NCBI GenBank assembly: GCA_050251035.1 | Contig: JBFWNN010000014.1 | Span: 34,291-98,290, forward strand | DNA: 64,000 nt | Reading direction: 5' to 3' | Source: Taklimakanibacter sp050251035 | GTDB taxonomy: Bacteria > Pseudomonadota > Alphaproteobacteria > Rhizobiales > Aestuariivirgaceae | Shown: positions 1 to 8,672 of the stretch, piece by piece | Numbering within the stretch: position 1 is the first letter of the stretch | Layout: each line of letters starts with the position of its first letter | Translations under genes and position numbers: made by a program | The notes under the pieces: model-generated | Told to the model about the DNA's origin: nothing | Database searches by the model: none | Seen by the model: the letters and a program-made list of their open reading frames with translations, nothing else

Positions 1-333
1 CAGGTGTGCTTTCATGTCATCGGCAATGACATCACCATCACGCTCGCGGCGGAGGCCGGGCAATTGCAGCTGAATGCGATGATGCCCGTGATCGTCCTGA
101 AGATCCTCGAGTCGCAGCGCTACCTGACCAACGCCATCAGAGTATTCGCCGAGCTCTGCGTCAAGGATATCGAGGCCAATGCCGGCGCCTGCGCGCGTCC
201 ATTGACCTCGCCGGTCGCTAGAGCCACGGCGCTCGTGCCCGTTTTGGGCTACGAAGCCGCCGCCCGGATCGCCGCCTTGATCGACCAGGGCATGAGCTTC
301 GATGACGCCGTGCGTCAGCGCGAAGCGCAGTAA
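1..333 (+). CDS. Aspartase/fumarase-family lyase, C-terminal part
   Basis: Only the last 110 codons are in the window; the reading frame is open from base 1, so the gene starts outside it. The sequence contains VIGNDITITLAAEAGQLQLN followed by SQRYLTNAI, which matches the C-terminal helical region of class II fumarase/aspartase proteins and looks closer to aspartate ammonia-lyase (L-aspartate to fumarate plus ammonia) than to fumarase C. The active-site loop with the GSSxMPxKxN signature lies upstream and cannot be checked, so aspartase versus fumarase is inference. The tail after the conserved core is rather short. No terminator-like hairpin was seen directly after the stop. Confidence 0.85.
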   Translation, partial: QVCFHVIGNDITITLAAEAGQLQLNAMMPVIVLKILESQRYLTNAIRVFAELCVKDIEANAGACARPLTSPVARATALVPVLGYEAAARIAALIDQGMSFDDAVRQREAQ

Positions 334-622
334 CTGCAAGGTGATCATGCCGCGAACGGCACGCAGGTTCGGCGTTGAGGCGCTCGCCGTGGAGTGAAGC
401 ATCAGCGGTCGGCGGCAAGCCCGGTCCACGAACTCCGCGCGGGGCCCGCCGGCGTGCCGGCGTCGCGCGCTCACATGCAGAAAGCGCCGGGGCTCATCAT
501 CCGCGCGGCGAGAATTTCTCGGCAATGACGTTGACTTTTCGGCATCCTCACGATAACGTCCGAAATAAGACCGTAATTATAAGTGCATCTTCCGAATTAG
601 GACCTTAATTAGGGCGACAGAC
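334..622. other. Intergenic region between lyase and transport operon
   Basis: This 289-base gap holds no convincing gene; a 77-codon ORF at 375-608 has no recognisable features. The last 65 bases turn AT-rich and hold a tandem repeat (listed separately), as expected for the promoter of the downstream operon. Confidence 0.6.
560..615 (+). promoter_or_regulatory. Tandem 24-bp direct repeats, candidate operator
   Basis: Two copies of a sequence of the form CCGAAWWARGACCKTAATTA start at 560 and 592, 32 bp apart, about three helical turns. The second copy ends 8 bases before the ATG at 623. Each copy contains an imperfect dyad of the TTAnG-CnTAA type. The position just before the first gene of a transport operon suggests a regulator site. 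No regulator gene lies next to it, so the protein that binds is unknown. Confidence 0.4.
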
Positions 623-1642
623 ATGAGAAACTTCGAGGAAACACCAGCCGGCAAACCGATCAAACTGAGCAAACGGACATTCCTGAGCGGCGCTGCCGCC
701 GTGGCCCTGGCCGCGAGCCTGCCGCGCCGAGCCCGCGCGAGCAGCGGCGTTTCGCTGGGATGGGTCAAGTCCACGACCAACATCGCCGCCTTCCTGGCGC
801 CGAGCTACAGCGAGAAGAACGGACTCACGATAGAATCTTCGAATTTCAACAACGCGGTCGATATCGCGACGGCGATGGTCAGCGGCGATCTCGATATCGG
901 GCTGCTCACTCCCATACATCTGGTACGAGCGATCGAAAGCAACATCGACTTCGTGCAGATCTGCGGGAACTCCCGCGTCGATTCGACGATCGTCGCCGCG
1001 CCGAAGCTGGGTCTCAAGGCCGACGACTGGGCGGCTTTCAAAGCCATGACCGGACAGCGCAAGCTCAAAGTCGCGTCATCGCGCGCCTCGATCAACGACC
1101 TGCTGGCGATCGCCCGCGTCGCCAAGAACGGCATAGATCCCGACAAGGATCTGGAGATCTCCAACATCCCGAGCTTTGCCCAGCATCCGCAAGCCTTGCG
1201 ATCGGGCGAGTTCGACATGATCTTCACCATCGAGCCCATGGCGTCGATGTCGGTGATCGAGGGCGTCGGTTCCATCTTCGCGCGCGTCAACGAGCTCGAT
1301 TCGGGTCCGGTGAAGACGATCTATGTCGTGCGCCGGGATTGGCTGGAGAAGAACAAGGACAAGGCCGAGGCCTTCGTCAAGACCTTGTCGGACGTCATGG
1401 GCGTGCTGTCGAAGGACAAGGAGCTGGAGCTGAAATCCGGTCTCAAGTTCACCGGCCTCAAGCCCGACGTTCTCGAGATGGCGGTCTCGATCAACCAGTA
1501 CGATCTGAGGAACGGCCTGCCGCAGCTCGCGGAGGTCGCCGCGATCGCCGCGCAAAGGCGGTATACGGAACGCGACGTCTCGGCGGACGTGAAGAAGCAC
1601 GTCGACGACGCCTTCACCAAGGCGATCGGCATCACCGAATAG
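623..1642 (+). CDS. NMT1/TauA-like substrate-binding protein
   Basis: A 339-aa exported protein of the ABC nitrate/sulfonate/taurine binding-protein superfamily (NMT1/THI5-like, periplasmic-binding type 2 fold). The N-terminus has a KR-T-F-L motif followed by a hydrophobic stretch and a cleavage site near ARA-SS, resembling a Sec or weak Tat signal with lysine replacing the first twin arginine. Typical family features follow: a segment on sampling a series of states (AVDIATAMVSGDLDIGLLTP) and a late domain with EKNKDKAEAFVKTLSD. It is followed 19 bp later by ribose-type permeases, which normally use a different class of binding protein, and a proper ribose-type binding protein is present at 3639. 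Its partner permease is therefore uncertain. RBS-like AGGGCGA precedes the ATG. Confidence 0.85.
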   Translation: MRNFEETPAGKPIKLSKRTFLSGAAAVALAASLPRRARASSGVSLGWVKSTTNIAAFLAPSYSEKNGLTIESSNFNNAVDIATAMVSGDLDIGLLTPIHLVRAIESNIDFVQICGNSRVDSTIVAAPKLGLKADDWAAFKAMTGQRKLKVASSRASINDLLAIARVAKNGIDPDKDLEISNIPSFAQHPQALRSGEFDMIFTIEPMASMSVIEGVGSIFARVNELDSGPVKTIYVVRRDWLEKNKDKAEAFVKTLSDVMGVLSKDKELELKSGLKFTGLKPDVLEMAVSINQYDLRNGLPQLAEVAAIAAQRRYTERDVSADVKKHVDDAFTKAIGITE

Positions 1643-1661
1643 ACCGCAGGCCTGTTTTGCG

Positions 1662-2627
1662 ATGCGTAGCGGCCTCGACATGCCGTTGATCGGACGAAAT
1701 CACCGGCCGGACCTTGCGGCGACGGGCATCTGGCTGCTGCTGGCGGCTTCGGTGCTGTCGGCCGCACTGGCCGTGCCGGCGTTTCGCGATCCGTCCAACC
1801 TGGCCAATATCCTGCGCCAATCGAGCGTTCTGGGCATTCTCGCCATTGGCCAGACCTTCGTCGTCATGGCGGGCATGATCGATCTCAGCGTCGGAATGAT
1901 CGCAGGCCTCACGGTCGTGCTCGCCTGCTCGCTGCTCGGCGCCGATCCGTCGCTCACTCTCGCCGTCGGCGGCGCGATGCTGCTGCTCGGTGGCGGAATA
2001 GGCCTTGTCAACGGCGTCCTCGTCAATCGCCTGCGCATTCACCCCCTGATCCTGACCTTCGGCATGCTGTCCATCCTGCAGGGGGCCATCTTCACCTTTG
2101 CCGACCGCAGCGTCGGACGCGCTTCGCCCCTGCTGCAAGCGATCGCCAATGACGACCTCGCAGGGCTGCCGCTCTCGACCATTCTCCTGCTGGCCGTGCT
2201 GGCGGCCGCCCATGTGATCCTCACGCGGACGCCCTACGGCCATCATCTGGTCGCGGTCGGCGGAAACGCCGAGAGCGCCAGGCGTGCCGGCATCGATGTC
2301 GAGGCCGTGCGGCTGGCCTGCTTCATCTGCTGCGGCTTCTGCGCCGCGCTCGCCGGTCTGCTGCTCGCCGGACGATTGGGCACCGGCTATCCCCTGGCGG
2401 GCACCGGCCTGGAGCTCGATTCCGTCGTCGCCGTCGTCCTCGGCGGGACGGCGCTCGCCGGCGGCCGGGGCAGCGTCATCCGCTCGGTCGGCGGCGTGCT
2501 CGTGCTCGCCATCGTCTCGAACCTCCTCAACCTGCTCGAAGTCTCGGCCTTCGTGCAGATGTTCCTCAAGGGCTTGATCGTCATCGCCGCGATCCTGGCG
2601 CATCAGATGGGGCGCACGCACGAATGA
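1662..2627 (+). CDS. Ribose-type ABC transporter permease 1
   Basis: A 321-aa inner-membrane permease of the BPD_transp_2 family (RbsC/XylH-like). About nine to ten hydrophobic segments are visible, with the family sequences GQTFVVMAGMIDLSVG near the N-terminal third and GGTALAGGRGSV in the last third. It would form a heterodimeric channel with the next gene. The start is either ATG 1662 or ATG 1680 (MPLIGRN); neither has a strong ribosome site. Its stop overlaps the next start by 4 bases (ATGA), which indicates translational coupling. Confidence 0.93.
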   Translation: MRSGLDMPLIGRNHRPDLAATGIWLLLAASVLSAALAVPAFRDPSNLANILRQSSVLGILAIGQTFVVMAGMIDLSVGMIAGLTVVLACSLLGADPSLTLAVGGAMLLLGGGIGLVNGVLVNRLRIHPLILTFGMLSILQGAIFTFADRSVGRASPLLQAIANDDLAGLPLSTILLLAVLAAAHVILTRTPYGHHLVAVGGNAESARRAGIDVEAVRLACFICCGFCAALAGLLLAGRLGTGYPLAGTGLELDSVVAVVLGGTALAGGRGSVIRSVGGVLVLAIVSNLLNLLEVSAFVQMFLKGLIVIAAILAHQMGRTHE

Positions 2628-3592
2628 CGGCGCTGCAGCACAGATCGAGCAACACGGCAAGGAGTTTCGCGGCTCATTACGCGATCTTCGCCGTGCTGGC
2701 GCTGCTCTATTGCGCCGCGGCGGTTGTCTCCGACGCGTTTCTGCAGCCGTCCTATCTCTGGAACATCCTGCGCCAGGTCGCGCCGGTCGGCATCGCCGCG
2801 ATAGGCGTCACCTATGTGATGATCCTGGGCGGTGTCGATCTGTCGGTCGGCGCCGTCATATCGCTCGCCTCCGTGCTGTGCGCCGTGCAGATGAACGGCG
2901 ATCCGTCCAATCTGCCCGTCGCCCTCCTCAGCGCATGCGCCGCCGGTGTGCTGATCGGCGCGCTCAACGGCGCGGCGGTCGCCTTCACGCGCGTGTCGCC
3001 CTTCATCCTGACCCTCGGCACCGGCATTGCGGTGCTCGGCCTCACCCAGATCTATTCCGGCGGCACCGCCCGCGGCATCGTCGCGCCCGGCTTCCGCGAG
3101 TTCTTCAATCATCGGATCGCGGGGGCGGTCCCCGTCCTGGCGGTCGGCCTGATCGGCCTCGCGGGTCTCGGCCTCGTCATCCAACGCCGCACGGTCTTCG
3201 GCCATCGGCTCTATCTGATCGGCAGCAACCGGCGCGCCGCGCTGCTCTCCGGCCTCCCGGTCGCCGGCACCACCGTGTTGGCCTATGCGCTTTCAGGCCT
3301 GTTCGGCGCACTGGCCGGGATTGCCCTGCTGGCCCGCTCAGGCGTTTCGAACACGCTTTCGGGGCAGGGGCTCGAATTTCAGGTGCTGGCGGCAATCGTC
3401 CTCGGCGGCACGACCTTCGAAGGCGGGCGCGGCGGGATCGCCGGCACGATGGCCGGCATTCTCGTCCTGGTCATCGCCTTCAACCTGGTCAACATCGGCG
3501 GGCTGCCATACCACCTGCAACTGGTCGTCATGGGGGCCATTATAATCATCGCATCGTTCATGCACGGCCGGATCAGCGCCGGTGCCCGGTAA
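2624..3592 (+). CDS. Ribose-type ABC transporter permease 2
   Basis: A 322-aa membrane protein paralogous to the preceding gene (BPD_transp_2 family). It has the sequence GVTYVMILGGVDLSVGA and the late motif GGTTFEGGRGG, and ends with a basic HGRISAGAR tail. Paired different permeases are usual in sugar-type systems with a single fused ATPase such as the one at 4697. The gene starts inside the stop codon of the previous permease. A 46-bp gap with a good ribosome site separates it from the binding-protein gene. Substrate is unknown; members of this family also import nucleosides, polyols, autoinducer-2 and other small rings. Confidence 0.93.
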   Translation: MTALQHRSSNTARSFAAHYAIFAVLALLYCAAAVVSDAFLQPSYLWNILRQVAPVGIAAIGVTYVMILGGVDLSVGAVISLASVLCAVQMNGDPSNLPVALLSACAAGVLIGALNGAAVAFTRVSPFILTLGTGIAVLGLTQIYSGGTARGIVAPGFREFFNHRIAGAVPVLAVGLIGLAGLGLVIQRRTVFGHRLYLIGSNRRAALLSGLPVAGTTVLAYALSGLFGALAGIALLARSGVSNTLSGQGLEFQVLAAIVLGGTTFEGGRGGIAGTMAGILVLVIAFNLVNIGGLPYHLQLVVMGAIIIIASFMHGRISAGAR

Positions 3593-3638
3593 TGCGGATT
3601 GCCTCCAGTGAAGGTCATAAGCAAAGGGAGATGAGGAA

Positions 3639-4700
3639 ATGAAGATTGCCCGACGCCAGTTGCTCGCGCTCGCTGCCTGCGCGGCCGCCAATCGCGCCGT
3701 CGGCCCCGCCTGGGCCGATCAGGCCGCCGACAAGGCGCAGGCCGCCAGCGCGGCCGAAATCGTGGTCACGAGCAAGTTCAAGAAGGACGGCCCCTACCGG
3801 ATCGGCGTTTCGGCCGGCTACCTGTCCAATTCCTGGGTCGTGTTCGCGCTGCAGCATGTGCGTTGGGCAGCCTCGAAGCATCCCGAGATCAAATCCGTGG
3901 TCGTCACCGACGCCGCCTTCTCTCCGGCAAAGCAGGTCGCGGATATCGAGGACCTGCTGCGCCAGGACATCGACCTTCTGATCTATTGGCCGGTCGATGA
4001 CAAAGCCATCGCCGAGGTCCTCAAGCGTGCGGTCGATGCCGGCGTCCCCACGGTGCAGGCGGGGGGCGGCTTCACCAACGAGCCGGGCACGGTTTCCAAC
4101 GCCTATATCAGCCAATGGACGCTCGGCGAGATGGTGGCGCGGCAGCTCATGGCGAGCCTCGGCGGCAAGGGCAAGATCTTCGCCATGCTGCCGATTGCCG
4201 GCACCACGGCGGCCGTCGATCAGCTCGACGCTCTGCAGGCCGTGCTCAAGGAGTTCCCCGACGTCGAGCTCCTCAGCGCGGAGTATGGCGACTGGAATCG
4301 CGCCAAGGCCAAGCAGATCACCGAGAACCTGCTGCAGCGCTTTCCCCGGATCGACGGGGTCTTCTCGCCGGCGGGCCAGATGTCGATCGGCGTCGCCGAA
4401 GCCTTCGACGAGGCCGGCCGGCTCAATGAGGTGATCATGTCGCCAGGCGATGAATACAATGGCTGGCTGAAATGGGTCGCCAAGAACGGCCAAGGCGGCG
4501 CGGTCACCATGCCGACGAGGGTCGGACAGGTGGCGGTGGAGATCGGCATGAAGATACTGAAGGGCGAAACGGTGACCCGCGGCACCGTCGTGCCTTCGGA
4601 ATATGTGGCACCTGCCGACATCGCCAAGCATGTCATTGCGGATGCGCCCGACGACTGGTGGGCGAGCAACCTGCCGGCCGAGTATCTGCCGAAGCAATGA
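3639..4700 (+). CDS. Ribose-type ABC substrate-binding protein
   Basis: A 353-aa periplasmic binding protein of the Peripla_BP_4 (RbsB-like) type. The N-terminus MKIARRQLLALAAC is a signal peptide with RR before the hydrophobic core and a likely cleavage near AWA-DQ. The body has the expected alternating pattern: GVSAGYLSNSWVV, then DIDLLIYWPVDDKA, VPTVQAGGG and GVFSPAGQMSIGVAEAFDEAG. A strong AAAGGGAGATGAGG ribosome site precedes the ATG. The stop overlaps the ATPase start (ATGA). The C-terminal half has many aromatic residues (DDWWASNLP, NGWLKW), more than usual for sugar binding, compatible with a non-sugar or ring-containing ligand; that is inference. Confidence 0.92.
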   Translation: MKIARRQLLALAACAAANRAVGPAWADQAADKAQAASAAEIVVTSKFKKDGPYRIGVSAGYLSNSWVVFALQHVRWAASKHPEIKSVVVTDAAFSPAKQVADIEDLLRQDIDLLIYWPVDDKAIAEVLKRAVDAGVPTVQAGGGFTNEPGTVSNAYISQWTLGEMVARQLMASLGGKGKIFAMLPIAGTTAAVDQLDALQAVLKEFPDVELLSAEYGDWNRAKAKQITENLLQRFPRIDGVFSPAGQMSIGVAEAFDEAGRLNEVIMSPGDEYNGWLKWVAKNGQGGAVTMPTRVGQVAVEIGMKILKGETVTRGTVVPSEYVAPADIAKHVIADAPDDWWASNLPAEYLPKQ

Positions 4701-6226
4701 CGGAAGCGAACACGCCGCCCAGGCTCGCGGTCTCGGACCTCGCCAAGCATTTTCCCGGAGTCGCGGCACTCTCGGCTGTGAGCTTCGCCGCCGAAGCGGG
4801 CGAGGTCCACGCTCTCGTCGGAGCAAACGGCGCCGGAAAATCGACGCTCATGCATATCATCGCCGGCGCCCAGCCGCCGAGCGCCGGCGACATCCGCATC
4901 GACGGCAAGAGGGTGAAGTTCACAGGTCCGGCCGCCGCCCAGGCGGAGGGTATCGCGACCGTCTATCAGGAATTCAGCCTGGTTCCGCAACTCTCGGTCG
5001 CCCGCAACATCTTCCTGGGGCGCGAGCCCAGAGGCGCGTTCGGCCTGGTCGATCGCAAGCGGCTGAACGATGCGGCGCGCGAATTGCTGCGCCGGCTTGG
5101 CCTCGAGGTCGACGCCGGCGTCGAGGTCGGACGCCTCAGCGTTGCCGAGCAGCAGCTCGTGGAGATCGCACGAGCGCTTTCCTTCGAATCCAGGATCCTG
5201 ATCCTCGACGAGCCGACGGCCGTCCTCTCGCTGGCCGAGCGGGACAAGCTCTTTGCCATGATCAGACGCCTCAAGGCCGAAGGCCTCCTCATTCTCTATG
5301 TCTCCCACCATTTGCAGGAAGTGCTGGAAATAGCCGACCGCATCACGGTGCTCAGGGACGGCAGGAAAGTGGCGACGCGCACCGCCGCGGAACTCTCGGT
5401 CGATGACCTGGTCGAGCTGATGATCGGCCAGAGCGGCGCCTTCACGCGGCCGGCGCGACGCAGCGGCGGCGCCGTCGCCGGCGCATCATATCGCATCACC
5501 TATCGGACCGATAAGGCCGAGAGCCGCCTCGACCTGCCCGCCGGCGAGATCGTGGGCATAGCGGGCCTCGTCGGCGCCGGCCGCACGACCTTCGCGCGGG
5601 CGCTCACCGGCAGCGGGCTGCCCACGGCATCGGCCATGATCGAACACGATGGCAGCGTTCTCCGCTTTTCCTCGCCGCGTGCCGCCATCAGCCGCGGCGT
5701 CGTCTACATCACGGAAGACCGCAAGCGGGACGGCATCTTCGGCGAGCTCGGCATCGTCGCCAACGCGACGGCGCTGGCCTTGCCGTCGTTGGCATCCGGC
5801 CCCTTCCGCGCGCCGCGCCGGGAGCGGCAGGCGGCAGCGGACATGCTTTCGCGCCTGCGCCTGGTGGCGAGCAGTCTCGATGTCCCTATTGTGACGCTGA
5901 GCGGCGGCAACCAGCAGAAAGTCCTGATCGGCCGAGCGCTGCTGTCGGCGCCGCAGATCCTGGTCTGCGACGAGCCGACACGCGGCGTCGATGTGGGCGC
6001 CAAGGCGGAGATCCATGATATACTGCACGACCTCGCCGACAAGGGTGTCGCCATCATCGTCATCTCCTCGGAGATCGAGGAGCTGCTGGCGCTGGCGCAT
6101 CGCATCGTGGTCATGCACGAGCGCCGATTTGTCGTCGAAATGCCGGCCCGCGAGGCCGATCAAACCGCAATATTGAAGGCGGCGTCGGGCACCAGCCCGG
6201 TTCGACGGGAAATGCTGCTGATGTGA
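4697..6226 (+). CDS. Ribose-type ABC transporter double ATPase
   Basis: A 509-aa cytoplasmic ATPase with two fused nucleotide-binding domains, as in RbsA/MglA. Domain 1 has Walker A GANGAGKST, signature LSVAEQQLVEIARAL and Walker B LILDEPTAVLS. Domain 2 has the degenerate Walker A GLVGAGRTT typical of this family, signature LSGGNQQKVLIGRALL and Walker B LVCDEPTRGVDVGAK. The frame is open much further upstream, but ATG 4697, overlapping the stop of the binding-protein gene, gives the normal family length. It would power the two permeases at 1662 and 2624. Confidence 0.95.
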   Translation: MTEANTPPRLAVSDLAKHFPGVAALSAVSFAAEAGEVHALVGANGAGKSTLMHIIAGAQPPSAGDIRIDGKRVKFTGPAAAQAEGIATVYQEFSLVPQLSVARNIFLGREPRGAFGLVDRKRLNDAARELLRRLGLEVDAGVEVGRLSVAEQQLVEIARALSFESRILILDEPTAVLSLAERDKLFAMIRRLKAEGLLILYVSHHLQEVLEIADRITVLRDGRKVATRTAAELSVDDLVELMIGQSGAFTRPARRSGGAVAGASYRITYRTDKAESRLDLPAGEIVGIAGLVGAGRTTFARALTGSGLPTASAMIEHDGSVLRFSSPRAAISRGVVYITEDRKRDGIFGELGIVANATALALPSLASGPFRAPRRERQAAADMLSRLRLVASSLDVPIVTLSGGNQQKVLIGRALLSAPQILVCDEPTRGVDVGAKAEIHDILHDLADKGVAIIVISSEIEELLALAHRIVVMHERRFVVEMPAREADQTAILKAASGTSPVRREMLLM

Positions 6227-6251
6227 AATTCTACTGGTGAAAGGAAGGAAT

Positions 6252-7811
6252 GTGAAATCTGGCGGAATACTCATCGTCAAGGGCGGCCGGGTCTATGATC
6301 ATGACGGCGACAGGGACGATCCCCCGGTCACCGACGTGCTCATCGTCGATGGCCGGATAGCCGCCATACGCCCGGGAATCGCCGATGCCGCGGCTCACGG
6401 CGGCCCGATCGCGGAAGCCGGCAATCGCCGCGTCGAGGAGGTCATCGATGCGACCGACAAGCTCGTCATGCCGGGTTTCGTCAACGCGCATTACCACTCG
6501 CATGACGTGCTGCTGAAGGGCCGGTTCGAGACGATTCCGCTGGAACTGTGGTTCCTCAACGCGCTGCCACCCGGCTACGGCAAGCGGAGCCGGGCGGAAA
6601 TCCGGGCACGGACTCTCCTGGGCGCGGTCGAATGCCTGCGCGGCGGGATCACCACGGTTCAGGATTTCGCCACGGTCTACCCGTTCTCCGAGGAATATCT
6701 CGATACCATTCTGCAGGCCTATGAGGACATCGGGATCAGGTGCATTTTCGCTCTGCAGATCGCCGATATTCCGGCGCTCGAATCGGTTCCGTTCTGGAAG
6801 GAACTCGTTCCGGCGGAATATCATCCCGCATTGCTGGGGGCCGCCGCGCCGCAGAAAGGCGTCGATCCGGTGAAGCTGATGCGCGAGGCGGTCAGGGCGC
6901 ATCGCAACCGCAATTCCCGGATATCCTGGGCGCTCGGCCCCTCGAGCCCGGAGCGCTGCAGCGAGGCGCTGCTCCGTTCCATCGGCGAGCTCGCGGGCAG
7001 CGAGGACCTCCCGGTCTATACGCACCTGTACGAGTCCAAGGCGATGACGCTGATCGGGCGGCAGAAGTTCGTCCGCGACGGCGGCTCGCTCGTCAATTAT
7101 CTGAAGCGCGTCGGCCTGCTTTCGCCTCGCATGAGCCTGGCGCACAGCGTGTGGATGTCGCGCGCGGAGATCGATACGGTGGCGGAAGCCGGCGCCAATA
7201 TCGTGCTCAATCCGCTCGGCAACCTCAAAACGAGGAGCGGCGTGCCGCCGATCCGCTCCTATATGGAGCGCGGCGTCAATACGGCGCTCGGCTGCGACAA
7301 CTGCAGCTGCGGAGACGCTCAGAACATGTTTGAATCGATGAGGTTGTTCACGGTGCTGGCCGCCGTGTCCAACCCCGAGCCGGGGCCTCCGACGGCGGCC
7401 GACGCCATCCGTTCGGCGACTATCGCAGGCGCCCGGACGGCGGGCCTCGAAAGCCGCCTGGGCGCCCTGAAGGCGGGGATGGAAGGCGATCTGTCCATAC
7501 TGGACCTGAGCGATCCATCCTTCGTCCCGCTCAACAGTGCGGCGCGCCAGTTCGTATTCACCGAAGCGGGCCGGTCCGTCGAAACGGTCGTCGTCGGCGG
7601 GCGGGTGGTCGTGCGCGATCGAAAAGTCACGACGATCGACGAGCAGGGGCTGCGCGAGGAGATCAAAGGCCTCATGCGCATTCTGTCCAAGGACATCGAT
7701 GCCGTCATGGCGCGCAACGAGCTTGTCCGTCCCCACATCATGGAGGCGTGGCGGCGGACATGGGCCGCCGATATCGGACTCAACCGCTATGTCGGCGACG
7801 GCAATGATTGA
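6252..7811 (+). CDS. ATZ/TRZ-type amidohydrolase (deaminase/chlorohydrolase-like)
   Basis: A 519-aa metal-dependent amidohydrolase. The N-terminal HxH metal pair is in NAHYHSHD (His80, His82); later ligands appear in VYTHLYES, LAHSVWMS and LGCDNCSCGD, the last replacing the more usual GTDG motif. These features place it with the SsnA/guanine-deaminase/triazine-hydrolase group, which removes ammonia or a leaving group from nitrogen rings. GTG 6252 is preferred over GTG 6237 because AAGGA lies 6 bases upstream. The closeness to importer genes and to the RutB-like hydrolase 12 bp downstream suggests that it acts on the imported compound. The exact substrate cannot be read from sequence. Confidence 0.88.
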   Translation: MKSGGILIVKGGRVYDHDGDRDDPPVTDVLIVDGRIAAIRPGIADAAAHGGPIAEAGNRRVEEVIDATDKLVMPGFVNAHYHSHDVLLKGRFETIPLELWFLNALPPGYGKRSRAEIRARTLLGAVECLRGGITTVQDFATVYPFSEEYLDTILQAYEDIGIRCIFALQIADIPALESVPFWKELVPAEYHPALLGAAAPQKGVDPVKLMREAVRAHRNRNSRISWALGPSSPERCSEALLRSIGELAGSEDLPVYTHLYESKAMTLIGRQKFVRDGGSLVNYLKRVGLLSPRMSLAHSVWMSRAEIDTVAEAGANIVLNPLGNLKTRSGVPPIRSYMERGVNTALGCDNCSCGDAQNMFESMRLFTVLAAVSNPEPGPPTAADAIRSATIAGARTAGLESRLGALKAGMEGDLSILDLSDPSFVPLNSAARQFVFTEAGRSVETVVVGGRVVVRDRKVTTIDEQGLREEIKGLMRILSKDIDAVMARNELVRPHIMEAWRRTWAADIGLNRYVGDGND

Positions 7812-7823
7812 TGAGGTGATGCA

Positions 7824-8537
7824 ATGTCGGCGTTGATCATTGACGCGAAACCACGGCCAGTTGAGATCGATCCCGCGCGGACGGCGTTGATCATCATCGA
7901 CATGCAGAACGACTTCGGCGCGAAGGGTGGGATGTTCGACCGGGCCGGTGTCGATATTCTCGGCATCCGGGAGGCCATCGTTCCAACGGCACGCGTGCTC
8001 GCCGGCGCGCGCAAATCGGGGCTGCTCGTCGTGCATCTGAAGACGGGCTATCGTCCGGACCTTTCGGATCTCGGCGGCGAGGACGCGCCGAACCGGACCC
8101 TGCATCTGCGGATCTTCGGCGTCGGACGGGAGATAACGTCGCCGGACGGCGTGGTTGGCCGGATCCTGGTCCGCGACACATGGGGAACGGATATCGTTCC
8201 GGAGCTCCGGCCTCGGGCCGGCGAAGTCGTCATCACCAAGACGCGGTTCAGCGGCTTCTACCAGACCGAGCTCGAGGCCGTCCTGCGGACTGCGAACGTC
8301 AAGCATCTCATCGTGACCGGCTGCACGACCAGCGTATGCGTCGAATCGACCATCCGCGATGCCTTCTTCCGCGATTTCCATTGCCTGCTGCTGACCGATT
8401 GCACGAGCGAGCCGATCGCCCGCGACACCGCGCGCAGCAACTACGACGCCTCGCTCGCGCTCGTGGAAAGGCTGTTTGGGTGGACGTCGACTTCAGCCCG
8501 CTTCCTGAGGGCCGTTGGAGGCGATCCGACGCAATAA
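7824..8537 (+). CDS. RutB-like isochorismatase-family amidohydrolase
   Basis: A 237-aa cysteine hydrolase. The triad of the family is visible: Asp26 in IIIDMQNDF, Lys in VITKTRFSGF and Cys in TTSVCVESTIRD. The stretch KTRFSGFYQTELEAVLR, then HLIVTGCTTSVCVES, closely follows the layout of RutB, the ureidoacrylate amidohydrolase of the Rut pyrimidine pathway, as I remember that sequence. Such enzymes release carbamate or ammonia from N-carbamoyl or amide compounds. The gene follows the amidohydrolase by 12 bp with a GAGGTGATGCA ribosome site. No RutA, RutD, RutE or RutG gene is next to it, so the name RutB would overstate what is known. Confidence 0.88.
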   Translation: MSALIIDAKPRPVEIDPARTALIIIDMQNDFGAKGGMFDRAGVDILGIREAIVPTARVLAGARKSGLLVVHLKTGYRPDLSDLGGEDAPNRTLHLRIFGVGREITSPDGVVGRILVRDTWGTDIVPELRPRAGEVVITKTRFSGFYQTELEAVLRTANVKHLIVTGCTTSVCVESTIRDAFFRDFHCLLLTDCTSEPIARDTARSNYDASLALVERLFGWTSTSARFLRAVGGDPTQ

Positions 8538-8672
8538 CGTGCCGCCGCCCGCGGAGAGCGGCGCATCGAAGCCGAAGTCTGGGAATCGCGCCTGCGCCGC
8601 ACGTCTCATACCCAGCCCATTGAAATACTGTACCATGGCCAGCCGATTTCGATTGCGGGAGCGGAGGTCGCC

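Noticed and set aside
375..608. A 77-codon ORF before the first transport operon
   Set aside because: No ribosome site, ends within the promoter repeats, and the translation has no family features.
7824..8537. A full Rut pyrimidine degradation operon
   Set aside because: Only RutB-, RutC- and RutF-like proteins are seen; RutA, RutD, RutE and RutG were not found and the genes are in different operons.
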